Positions 35,831 to 43,527 of a stretch of 64,000 nucleotides of DNA are shown here, one piece after another. Positions within the stretch are counted from its first letter, which is position 1. Every line of letters begins with the position of its first letter. Below the pieces are notes generated by a model. It was not told where the DNA came from. It searched no databases and saw nothing but the letters and a program-made list of their open reading frames with translations. Origin of the DNA: CAYUYV01 sp964561475 (GTDB taxonomy: Bacteria; Pseudomonadota; Alphaproteobacteria; JAJFIK01); NCBI GenBank assembly GCA_964561475.1, contig CAZLPU010000019.1, positions 1-64,000 of the forward strand, given 5' to 3'. Made by a program: the position numbers and the translations under genes.

Positions 35831-37299
35831 CACAGATTGAATGGCACCCGGATTTCAGCGCTCACCGCGTGGCTGCTCAGACGATCGAGCCCCAGAACGG
35901 TGCCGTAATCAAGGGCTACATCGAAACGGTCCATGACATTGCCGGACACGCCGAAGCCGACAACAAAGCTGCTCCGGTCCGGCTCGTCGGTGATGAAGGT
36001 CCCGAAATCGCCGGCGGTGGAGGAGACACCAGACTGGGCCGTGTACTGAGCGCGCAGGGCCCGGCTGTCGTCGCTGAATTCCCGGACCCATTCACCCCGG
36101 GCATGCACCACAAGGATCGCAAAAGGGCCGTAGCCGGAGGCGTAGACCTTCGAGCCATGGGCGCCGACGGCCAGCTTCACCGATGTGATTTCCTGATCGC
36201 CGAAGGTGATGTTCAGACCCTGGGCCCCGGTTTCCCCGTAGCCGTCAATGTCTGCATTCACATAGTCCAGCCGCAGGGACGGCCCGAAATAAGTGGCCTT
36301 CGCAATCCGGAAATCGTAATCGGCGCCGACACTGACGGCGATGGTGTTCCCGTCGGTCTCCCCGTTCGCCGTCCGGCGCAACTGGCTGCCGCCGTTCAGG
36401 TTCAGGTCGAAGATGTTGATGCGCCGGTTCGTTTCGAAATCAGCGGCGGAGTACTGGAACATGCCGTAGACGGAGAGCGCTTCGATCCGCGCGGGCTGAT
36501 AGTACGCATACAGGGTGCCGGTCAACGCGTCCGTGTTGAACTCACCGCCGGCGGAGGCAGAATCCGCGCCCAGATCGGTGAAATCGGAGGACAACTGGCT
36601 GTAACCGAAGGACGCGCCGAGCCAGACGCCGCCATTGAAGGCGTAGTCCACACCGGCGGTAATGGCGAAACCGTCGAACTCGAACCCGTTTTCCAGGCGG
36701 CTGCGCTCATAATCGCCGAAGAAGAAGCTGCCGTTCAGGAAGGCGCCCCACCGGCTGATGCCCAGGTCTTCGAATGCATCATCCTGGGCAGCGGCGGCCG
36801 CCGCACCGGCCACGAGGAAGCTCATGGGCTGGGCGTCGGACTGGATCTGACCGGATGCGGCCAAAGCCCGGCCGGTGTCCGCGCCCGGAGCGCTGGCAAT
36901 CCCGGTCACGGAGCGGATCTGCTGGATCCGGGAATAGACATTGGTGAACTGCTGGGTGTTCAGTTCCGTGAGGCTGGAGCCCTGGGCGCTGAACTCTTCC
37001 GGCGCCACCTGCTCGAAGCCGTTGGAACCGCCCTGACGAAGCAGGGAGTTGCAGCGCTGGAACAGGTCCTCTTCATCGGAACTCAGCCCGCCACCGCCGC
37101 TCAAGGCTGCCAGATCCGGACAAATGGCCTGGACGAGCTGGCGCATTTCGCCGGTATTGCCGTCCTCGGAAAATCCGTTCGTCTCCTGAGCGGACACCGG
37201 TGCCGCCAGAGCGAAACACGCGGCGGCGAATGTGACCGCCGCGCCCCGTGTGCGCTGCGGCATGCCGTTGATCAGCTTCACATGCTTACTGAAAATCAT
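35830..37299 (-). CDS. autotransporter-type outer-membrane beta-barrel protein
   Basis: 489 residues from the ATG at 37299 (AGAGGGG upstream). A signal peptide (TFAAACFALAAPVSAQ) and a helical N-terminal region of ~150 residues with two Cys (ICPDLAAL, LFQRCNSLL) are followed by a C-terminal barrel of about 300 residues: WGAFLNGSFFFGDYERS, FAITAGVDYAFNGGVWLGA, FSVGADYDF-type strands and a final VSAEIRVPFNL. This fits the autotransporter barrel superfamily, but the passenger is short and helical, not a beta-helix, so it may be a surface anchor or pore. A promoter is visible at 37365-37394. It sits inside the caspase island. Confidence 0.85.
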   Translation of the reverse strand: MIFSKHVKLINGMPQRTRGAAVTFAAACFALAAPVSAQETNGFSEDGNTGEMRQLVQAICPDLAALSGGGGLSSDEEDLFQRCNSLLRQGGSNGFEQVAPEEFSAQGSSLTELNTQQFTNVYSRIQQIRSVTGIASAPGADTGRALAASGQIQSDAQPMSFLVAGAAAAAAQDDAFEDLGISRWGAFLNGSFFFGDYERSRLENGFEFDGFAITAGVDYAFNGGVWLGASFGYSQLSSDFTDLGADSASAGGEFNTDALTGTLYAYYQPARIEALSVYGMFQYSAADFETNRRINIFDLNLNGGSQLRRTANGETDGNTIAVSVGADYDFRIAKATYFGPSLRLDYVNADIDGYGETGAQGLNITFGDQEITSVKLAVGAHGSKVYASGYGPFAILVVHARGEWVREFSDDSRALRAQYTAQSGVSSTAGDFGTFITDEPDRSSFVVGFGVSGNVMDRFDVALDYGTVLGLDRLSSHAVSAEIRVPFNL

Positions 37300-37364
37300 G
37301 GCCCCTCTACCCTTGCTCCCCATGCGCGCTATGCACGTCTTAATACTACTCTGAACGCTGCGGC

Positions 37365-37394
37365 ATTATGGATAAGTGTGCAGTACCGGGTCAA
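37365..37394 (-). promoter_or_regulatory. promoter of the autotransporter gene
   Basis: On the minus strand TTGACC (37389-37394) and CATAAT (37365-37370) lie 18 bases apart, about 65 bases before the ATG. The remaining part of the 364-base divergent gap (37395-37663) shows no clear promoter for the caspase-FGE gene. Confidence 0.5.
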
Positions 37395-37663
37395 GCCCGA
37401 GAAGAGTGTCATGATGAAGACTGTATTGGCGCGCGGATCAAGGTCTCAGCGCGGTCGAACCCACTGACATTGCCATAAGCTCATGTGATGGCCCGTTGAA
37501 TCCATTTTCCAGGTATGGCCCGCTGACGAACACGGGGGCGGAGCAGAAAAAGAATACAATCCAACCTGGGGGTTATAGTTTTCAGACCGTTGCCTGATCG
37601 ATACATCACAAGCCGGGTCCCATGGCCCCTTATCCCGCTTTCCAAACCAGATGAGGCCGTCCC

Positions 37664-39358
37664 ATGCGCACCAAGACCATCTCAGGACCCGACCGCTTCC
37701 CCGATGGAGCGGAGCAGGTCAGCGGGACCATCATCATCCGGTTTGTCTCCCTTTTGATCCTGGCGGTGACCATCCTGGCGCTGTCCCGCGGCGCACCGGC
37801 CCTCGCCAATGAAGGGGCCGCATACGGCGGTGCCCAGGACAGGGACATAGACCGGGAGCGGGACCGGGAGCGCATCGCCCTGGTCATCGGCAACAGCAAT
37901 TACCGGGATGCGCCCCTGGCCAATCCCATCCAGGATGCCCGGGTGATGAAAGAGGCCCTGGAGAAAGTGGGGTTCCAGGTCAATCTGCTGATTGATGAAG
38001 ACCAGAAGACCATCAAACGGGCGATCCAGCAGCTTGGCCAGGATCTCCGGGCGGCCTCGAAGGATGCCATCGGGTTCTTCTATTTCGCCGGTCACGGCAT
38101 CCAGTCCAACGGGGTGAACTACCTTATTCCTCTGAATGCGGAAATCACCACGGAAGCGGACCTGGAGATCGAGGCCGTGGATGCCAACTGGGTGCTGCGC
38201 TACATGGAGCAGGCGGGCAATTCCATCAATTTCCTGGTGCTGGATGCCTGCCGGAACAATCCGCTGGAACGCTCTTTCCGCAGCGCCACCAGGGGGCTTG
38301 CCCGGATGCGCGCGCCCACGGGCAGCGTGATCGTCTATGCCACCCGTCCCGGCGATGTGGCCCTTGATGACAGCGACTTCGCCGGCGCCCTGGCCGAAGA
38401 AATCCAAAAGCCCGGCGTGGCCACGGAAGAAATGCTCCGCAATGTGGGTGCCAAGGTCTATGAGACGACCCGGGGCCGCCAGCAGCCTTATGTGGAATCC
38501 TCCCTGATCGTACCGTTCTATTTCGCCGGCCCGCCGGAAGAGACCACCACGCGCCCGGCGGAACCGGAAATCGACTACCGGGTGGGCATGACGTTCCGGG
38601 ATTGTCCGAACTGCCTGGAAATGGTCGTGCTGCCGGCGGGACGCTTCACCATGGGCGCGGCCCCGGACGAACAGGGGGCGACGGGCTGGGAACAGCCCAC
38701 ACGGATCGTCACCCTGTCCGAGAAGATCGCTATGTCGAAATACGAGGTCACCTGGGATCACTGGGACCGGTGCGTTGCGGACGGGTTTTGCCGACGGATC
38801 GCCAACGGACCGGTGCGGGATCAGGCTGCCCATCCGGTCAGCACGGTCCGGTGGCGGGACATCACCGGGCAAGGTGCTCAGTACAGGGGCTTTCTGGAAT
38901 GGCTGAACGCGGCCCTTGAGGACAAGCCCTACCGTCTGCCCAGCGAGGCCGAATGGGAATACGCCGCCCGCGCCGGCGCCCAGAGCCGGTTTGCCTGGGG
39001 GGATGAAGACCCGGTCTGCCTCACCGACGCAGCGAATGGGGCGGCCTTCAGCGCCTGCCAGCATAGCCGGCCCATTGAGGTCGGCCGGTTCCAGCCCAAT
39101 GGCTTCGGTCTCTACGACATGCACGGCAATGTTGAGGAGTGGGTGCAGGATTGCTGGCACCCCTCCTACCGGGGTGCACCCCGGAACGGTTCCGCCTGGA
39201 TGGGTGCCTCCGGGGGCGAATGCTCCCGGGCCGTGGTGCGGGGCGGCGCCTGGAACCACACCCCTGCCCTCCTGCGCTCGGCGGACCGCAACTGGGCGGA
39301 ACGGGGGGCGGCCTATGACAGTCTGGGTTTCCGGGTGGTGCGGGACCTGCCCCGCTAG
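37664..39358 (+). CDS. exported caspase-FGE fusion protein
   Basis: 564 residues. A signal or anchor helix (IIIRFVSLLILAVTILAL, about 23-40) precedes a C14 caspase domain (about 64-290) with His144 in YFAGHGI and Cys196 in VLDACRNNP. From about residue 305 follows a formylglycine-generating-enzyme/sulfatase-modifying (FGE) fold: GRFTMGA, SKYEVTWDHWDRCV, YRLPSEAEWEYAARAG, GLYDMHGNVEEWVQDCW, AVVRGGAWNH and a final SLGFRVVRD. Such caspase-FGE fusions occur in several bacteria; the FGE part may bind ligands more than act as an oxidase. The ATG at 37664 has GATGAGG upstream. Convergent with the caspase operon. Confidence 0.9.
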   Translation: MRTKTISGPDRFPDGAEQVSGTIIIRFVSLLILAVTILALSRGAPALANEGAAYGGAQDRDIDRERDRERIALVIGNSNYRDAPLANPIQDARVMKEALEKVGFQVNLLIDEDQKTIKRAIQQLGQDLRAASKDAIGFFYFAGHGIQSNGVNYLIPLNAEITTEADLEIEAVDANWVLRYMEQAGNSINFLVLDACRNNPLERSFRSATRGLARMRAPTGSVIVYATRPGDVALDDSDFAGALAEEIQKPGVATEEMLRNVGAKVYETTRGRQQPYVESSLIVPFYFAGPPEETTTRPAEPEIDYRVGMTFRDCPNCLEMVVLPAGRFTMGAAPDEQGATGWEQPTRIVTLSEKIAMSKYEVTWDHWDRCVADGFCRRIANGPVRDQAAHPVSTVRWRDITGQGAQYRGFLEWLNAALEDKPYRLPSEAEWEYAARAGAQSRFAWGDEDPVCLTDAANGAAFSACQHSRPIEVGRFQPNGFGLYDMHGNVEEWVQDCWHPSYRGAPRNGSAWMGASGGECSRAVVRGGAWNHTPALLRSADRNWAERGAAYDSLGFRVVRDLPR

Positions 39359-39417
39359 GACACGGACTCGGTGCCATGCTCCGCACACCACATTCACGGC
39401 CCTATTGACGGCCACAC

Positions 39418-40884
39418 TTACGGTTTGGGACGCACACTGTAGTCCTGGGAGGCCAGTGACCAGGCGATGGGCCGATTGCGGTCTCCGCCGCGCCAAACAT
39501 CGGAAAGGGCCTTGACCACCTTGGCCAGTTCCGCCTGCCCGTTCTCGGCGACCTTGAACGGTTCATCCCCTTCCGGATCAAGCAGGGCACCGAAATCAAC
39601 CTCGTCCTCGGTCAGGATGGCAATGACCTGGCCCTGGCCGTAGGGCTCACCGGCCACGAACTCGAAACCGTAGAAGGGTTCCGGGAAGGTGATGGTTTCG
39701 CCCGCGGCAATCCGGCTGGTGCGATCCTCCCGGTTCAAAAGCCCGTTGGGAAAGATCTGGGTCAGTGTTCCGTCCGGGGCATAATCCAGCAAAATGAGCC
39801 AGCCCGCCTTTTGGGTGGAGACCCGCATCCGGATCACCTCTCCGGCCCGATAATCCGGCCCTGCCATTGTTTCAACCGTGAGCCCCGCCGCATTGGAGGC
39901 CACCACAATATCCGTCACGTCGTTGACCGAGGCCAATCCTTCCTCGGTGAGAGTATCCGCCTGGGACGTATTTTCCTTGGACAGAAGCAGCGAACGCATG
40001 GCGTTGGCGGAGGCTTCCAGGGTGGGCGTGAACCCCAGGCCCAGGGTGCGGCAGGACTCGTTTTTCTGGCACCAGGCTTCGGTCTTCTCCCGGGAGTAGC
40101 GCAAGAGTTCGGCGGTGCTCACATGGCCGTTCAAATTGAAATCAGCCTTGAAATCCCGCAGACCCTCCAGGAAATGCCGGGTGAAGATCCCCCGCCCGTT
40201 TTCCTCCCAGGACATTTGGAAGGAGGCCGCGGCGGTCCAGATCTGATGCTCTTCCTCCCCGAATGCGAAACTTTCCTCGCTCCGGAATGCGGTCACCGTA
40301 TCCGGCGCCACGTCCCGGGCCTCCCCGAACAGGGTACGCGGACGGGCATCTGACGTTTCGGAGACGGACAAACCGATAGAACGGGAAATGGTGCCTGAAT
40401 GGCAGGCGTCCACAATGAGAATGACCCTCCGGCCCTTCAGCTTCTTGAGGGTGGCGTAGATGTCATCATCGAGGATCTGACGGGGCTGGCGGCCTGCCTC
40501 GAAATCGTAAGGGACCAGGGTCTCATCAAGCCCGTCCGTTTCATCGTCATTCCTGTCGCGAACCTGTGATCCGTGTCCGGCATAATAGATCACCACCCGG
40601 TCACCGGGGTTGGTCTGGCGCACGAGGCCGTTCAGGGCAGCCCTGATGGAACTGCGCCGGGCCCGCCGGTTGATGAGCCGTTTCACTTCATCCTGCTTGA
40701 AACCCCACTGACTGATGAGAAAGTCATAGACTTCTTCGGCATCGTTTTTGGGGCCCATGAGCGGGGTCACCGCCTTGTACTCGGCAATGCCGATGACCAG
40801 CGCCCTCTGGCCTGCATGGCCCGTTCCTCCGAGGAACCACAATGTGACAGCACATATCGTCAGAGCAAGGACCAAACGGGCCAT
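39418..40884 (-). CDS. exported caspase-DUF4384 protein
   Basis: 488 residues: signal peptide (LALTICAVTLWFLGGTGHA), C14 caspase domain (about 27-290) with His104 in YYAGHGSQ and Cys161 in IVDACHSGT, and a C-terminal region (about 340-450) matching DUF4384 (YRAGEVIRMRVSTQKAGWLI, then LLDYAPDGTLTQIFPN). DUF4384 is often joined to caspase or kinase domains and has no established role. An EF-hand-like acidic segment (DFNLNGHVSTAEL) is also present. Its ATG overlaps the stop of the upstream caspase gene by one base (TGATG), so the two are translationally coupled. Last gene of the four-gene operon. Confidence 0.9.
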   Translation of the reverse strand: MARLVLALTICAVTLWFLGGTGHAGQRALVIGIAEYKAVTPLMGPKNDAEEVYDFLISQWGFKQDEVKRLINRRARRSSIRAALNGLVRQTNPGDRVVIYYAGHGSQVRDRNDDETDGLDETLVPYDFEAGRQPRQILDDDIYATLKKLKGRRVILIVDACHSGTISRSIGLSVSETSDARPRTLFGEARDVAPDTVTAFRSEESFAFGEEEHQIWTAAASFQMSWEENGRGIFTRHFLEGLRDFKADFNLNGHVSTAELLRYSREKTEAWCQKNESCRTLGLGFTPTLEASANAMRSLLLSKENTSQADTLTEEGLASVNDVTDIVVASNAAGLTVETMAGPDYRAGEVIRMRVSTQKAGWLILLDYAPDGTLTQIFPNGLLNREDRTSRIAAGETITFPEPFYGFEFVAGEPYGQGQVIAILTEDEVDFGALLDPEGDEPFKVAENGQAELAKVVKALSDVWRGGDRNRPIAWSLASQDYSVRPKP

Positions 40885-42488
40885 CAGGGCCTCCCCGGTT
40901 GATAGGTGGTGAAGGCGAGAACACCCAGCCTGTGGGGCATGTCCTCCAATGCTGCGATCAGGAGCGAGCGCAGATCCTCCAGCCTCTTAGTGTCGTGCAA
41001 TCTGGCGAATTGGGCGCCCATGGGTCCCATGCCGGGACCTGCGGCAATGGCAATGAGGTGGTCAGCGCCGAAAGGAGGCACCACCTCGATATCATCCAGA
41101 CTGAACCCGCTGCCGATCACGGATCCAAGGCTCTCGATCACCTGAATGGTGCCGTCGGAGGCCAGATTGATCAGGGCAAGGTGTTTTTCCTCCAGACCCT
41201 GCACATTGACGGTCACTTGATCCTTGTGGAAATAAAGGCTTTTGCGAGGCCTCAGACGCATCTCCACCGTCCGCCCCAGGGCCGACAGGATGATATCCTC
41301 GACAAGCTGCCATTTTTCGATGACCGACTGGAGATCTTCAGGTTTGTCCGGGCGGATCGTGGCGATTACATCCCCATTGGACACCACCGCACCCGTGGCG
41401 GTATCCCAGATGAGATCGGCGGTGGTGATATCGTCAATGAGCCGCGCCAGGGGAATGCGGGCGGCCGCGTCCGGCGGAACCTCCGAGCCCAGAATGTAGA
41501 GGGTCACCGGTCTGGGCTGGGAAATGGGTTGGGGCCGGGCGGTGCCCGCGCGCAACACAGCCTGCCCCCGCAACACGGGCTGGAGGTCGAGCCGGGGCAA
41601 TTGCCGCCCGCTTGAGACCATACGGACGGTTTCCAGAACGAAGGCGCGGATTTCGCTCGTGGTCAGAATGCCGTCCTGGTCCTGGTCCGCCTGCCCCCTC
41701 AAGGCCCGGGCAAAGGCCCAACTCAGTGCCCCTCTGATTTCACCGTCGATTTTGAGTTCCGGGGAAAGCTCATCATCCTGAACGGCGGCCAGGTGGAAGA
41801 CATGGCTGAGATCCACGATATCGCCATCTCCACCGACCGGCTCTGGACGCTCCAGGTCGTCCACGGGAATGTCCCCGTAATCGGTGTAGCGGGAGGCCAG
41901 CCTGGGCGCGCGGGGATCAAATCTGCGGGTCAGGGTGCCGGAATGGCAACTGTCCGTCACCAGAATGACAAACCGGTCCTTTGCCCGGATGAGCATCTGA
42001 AAAATGTCATTATCGACGATCCGTTCCCGGCTGGTCACACCCTCCCCGGCCAATGGCGAAAAGGCCGCCAGCAGAAGGGTTTCATCCCGGCCATCGACCT
42101 CCTCACCCTTGTAGAACTCCGGTTCCTGGCCGCCATGCCCGGCATAGGAGAAGATGATCGTGTCACCGGGACTGGAAGCCTCGAGAAGATCGTCCCAGGC
42201 CTGAAGAATGGCATCCCTGGTGGCGTTATGGTTCAACAGAAGGACCGTCTTCCGGGCGCCGATTTCCGCAAGGGAGGCGGCGATATCCTCCGCGTCCCGG
42301 ACAGCACCGGCGAGGGGTTCCAGGACTGCATAATCGTCAATGCCGACCACCAGACCGAAGGTCTCGCTGCGGTGAGCCTCTTCCCTTTGATTGTCACTTC
42401 TGGCCGGTCCCGGCGCAATCACGATAGCGAGGAGAAGCGCCAGAACCCAGGAAGACCACCCTGAAGAACCTGTGACCATGCTTTTCAT
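40884..42488 (-). CDS. exported caspase-like protein with DUF4384-like C-terminus
   Basis: 534 residues from the ATG at 42488 (AGGTG upstream). A signal peptide (WVLALLLAIVIAPGPARS) precedes a caspase domain (about 44-300) with His118 in SYAGHGGQ and Cys181 in VTDSCHSGT. The middle has an EF-hand-like DQDQDGILTTSEI. The C-terminal third (about 330-520) contains LYILGSEVPPDAAARIP and LYFHKDQVTVNVQGLEEKHL, which resembles the DUF4384 region of its neighbour, but weakly. Only 26 bases separate it from the upstream OmpA-family gene, and it overlaps the next caspase gene by one base. Probably periplasmic. Confidence 0.88.
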   Translation of the reverse strand: MKSMVTGSSGWSSWVLALLLAIVIAPGPARSDNQREEAHRSETFGLVVGIDDYAVLEPLAGAVRDAEDIAASLAEIGARKTVLLLNHNATRDAILQAWDDLLEASSPGDTIIFSYAGHGGQEPEFYKGEEVDGRDETLLLAAFSPLAGEGVTSRERIVDNDIFQMLIRAKDRFVILVTDSCHSGTLTRRFDPRAPRLASRYTDYGDIPVDDLERPEPVGGDGDIVDLSHVFHLAAVQDDELSPELKIDGEIRGALSWAFARALRGQADQDQDGILTTSEIRAFVLETVRMVSSGRQLPRLDLQPVLRGQAVLRAGTARPQPISQPRPVTLYILGSEVPPDAAARIPLARLIDDITTADLIWDTATGAVVSNGDVIATIRPDKPEDLQSVIEKWQLVEDIILSALGRTVEMRLRPRKSLYFHKDQVTVNVQGLEEKHLALINLASDGTIQVIESLGSVIGSGFSLDDIEVVPPFGADHLIAIAAGPGMGPMGAQFARLHDTKRLEDLRSLLIAALEDMPHRLGVLAFTTYQPGRP

Positions 42489-42514
42489 CCATACACCTGT
42501 CCGTGTGCCCCTCA

Positions 42515-43468
42515 TCAGCAATCCTGCCGTCCGTAACAGATCTCCACTCGACGGTCCATGCGCAGCCGTTCCTCCCGGGAGTAGCGGTCGGGATTGTCCG
42601 GCTGATAGGGTTCGGTCTCGCCTTTGCCGGTGACCGTAATCGCGCCCGTATAGCCCTTGTCCTTCAGGAAATCAGCCACGGTCCGGGCCCGTCGGATTGA
42701 GAGGGTCATGTTGTAGCCTGCGGGTCCGGAACTGTCGGAATGGCCGATCAGGGTAATGTCCGGCGTCCCGATCAGGCGCAGATTGATGAAGAGCTGCTCA
42801 GCATTCCTCAGGCTGACCCCGGTCAATTGTCTTGAGTTGCTGCCGAACCGAATGGGAACGGCCACCCGGCGGATCTTGATCCCCCGCACCTGGGGGGCGC
42901 CCAGTCCGGTGGGGCGCCCTCCCCTGGTGGGTGTCGCCACGAAGTCCGGTGCGAGCAGGCGGGCCGTTTCGGCGTTTTTCATCAATCTGCGGACGATTTC
43001 CTCGCTGGGCCCCGGTTCCGGGGTCAAATCCGGATTGTCCACGGCATCGAGGGCCTGTTCGAAATGGAACTGGGCCGCGCCATAGTCCTTGCGGTCCAGG
43101 GCAATTTCGCCAAGAGTGGCGGAAATCTGCCACAGTCTTGCATAGGTCAGGGTTTCTTCAAGATAATCCGCATACCGCTCCCGCGGTTTACCGGCGCGAA
43201 TCTCCGTCAGAACCTTCTGATAGCGCAGGGCAGCCACCCGCTTGCCCAAGTCCCGGACGAATGACGATGAGCAGGTCTCATCCCTGAGGGCCTCTTCATA
43301 CAAGACCTCGAGTGCCGCCACATCCCGATCCCGCAAGGCCCGCTGGGCCTCCTCAAACAGCACCGCGCAATTGCGGATCTCCTGCGCCCTGGTCTGGGAC
43401 GGTGCAGCGATCACGGCGCTCAATATTGCGCCCCCGAGCAGGATGGCTCCAGTCAAGATCCTCATCAT
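42515..43468 (-). CDS. OmpA-family protein with N-terminal helical repeats
   Basis: 317 residues from the ATG at 43468 (GGAG upstream; ATGs at 43474 and 43465 are alternatives). A signal peptide (ILLGGAILSAVIAAPSQTRA) is followed by ~150 residues of TPR-like helices (LFEEAQRALRDRDVAALEVL, EIALDRKDYGAAQFHFEQAL) and a C-terminal OmpA domain (about 195-317): IRFGSNSRQLTG, ITLIGHSDSSGPAGYN, MTLSIRRARTVADFLKDKG and RMDRRVEI. The domain binds peptidoglycan and anchors proteins in the periplasm. Located 26 bases ahead of the caspase gene in one operon, it could hold the exported caspases at the cell wall; this is inference. Confidence 0.87.
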   Translation of the reverse strand: MMRILTGAILLGGAILSAVIAAPSQTRAQEIRNCAVLFEEAQRALRDRDVAALEVLYEEALRDETCSSSFVRDLGKRVAALRYQKVLTEIRAGKPRERYADYLEETLTYARLWQISATLGEIALDRKDYGAAQFHFEQALDAVDNPDLTPEPGPSEEIVRRLMKNAETARLLAPDFVATPTRGGRPTGLGAPQVRGIKIRRVAVPIRFGSNSRQLTGVSLRNAEQLFINLRLIGTPDITLIGHSDSSGPAGYNMTLSIRRARTVADFLKDKGYTGAITVTGKGETEPYQPDNPDRYSREERLRMDRRVEICYGRQDC

Positions 43469-43527
43469 GACCATTCTCCCATTCGGTGCCCCGTTCAGCC
43501 GGCCTTTGGGACCGGCCCCATGTCCCC

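Noticed and set aside
35506..37467. 653-residue plus-strand frame
   Set aside because: It is antisense to the autotransporter gene and lacks any domain or ribosome site.
37682..39496. 604-residue minus-strand frame
   Set aside because: It is antisense to the caspase-FGE gene, whose domains are unmistakable; long antisense frames are common at this GC content.
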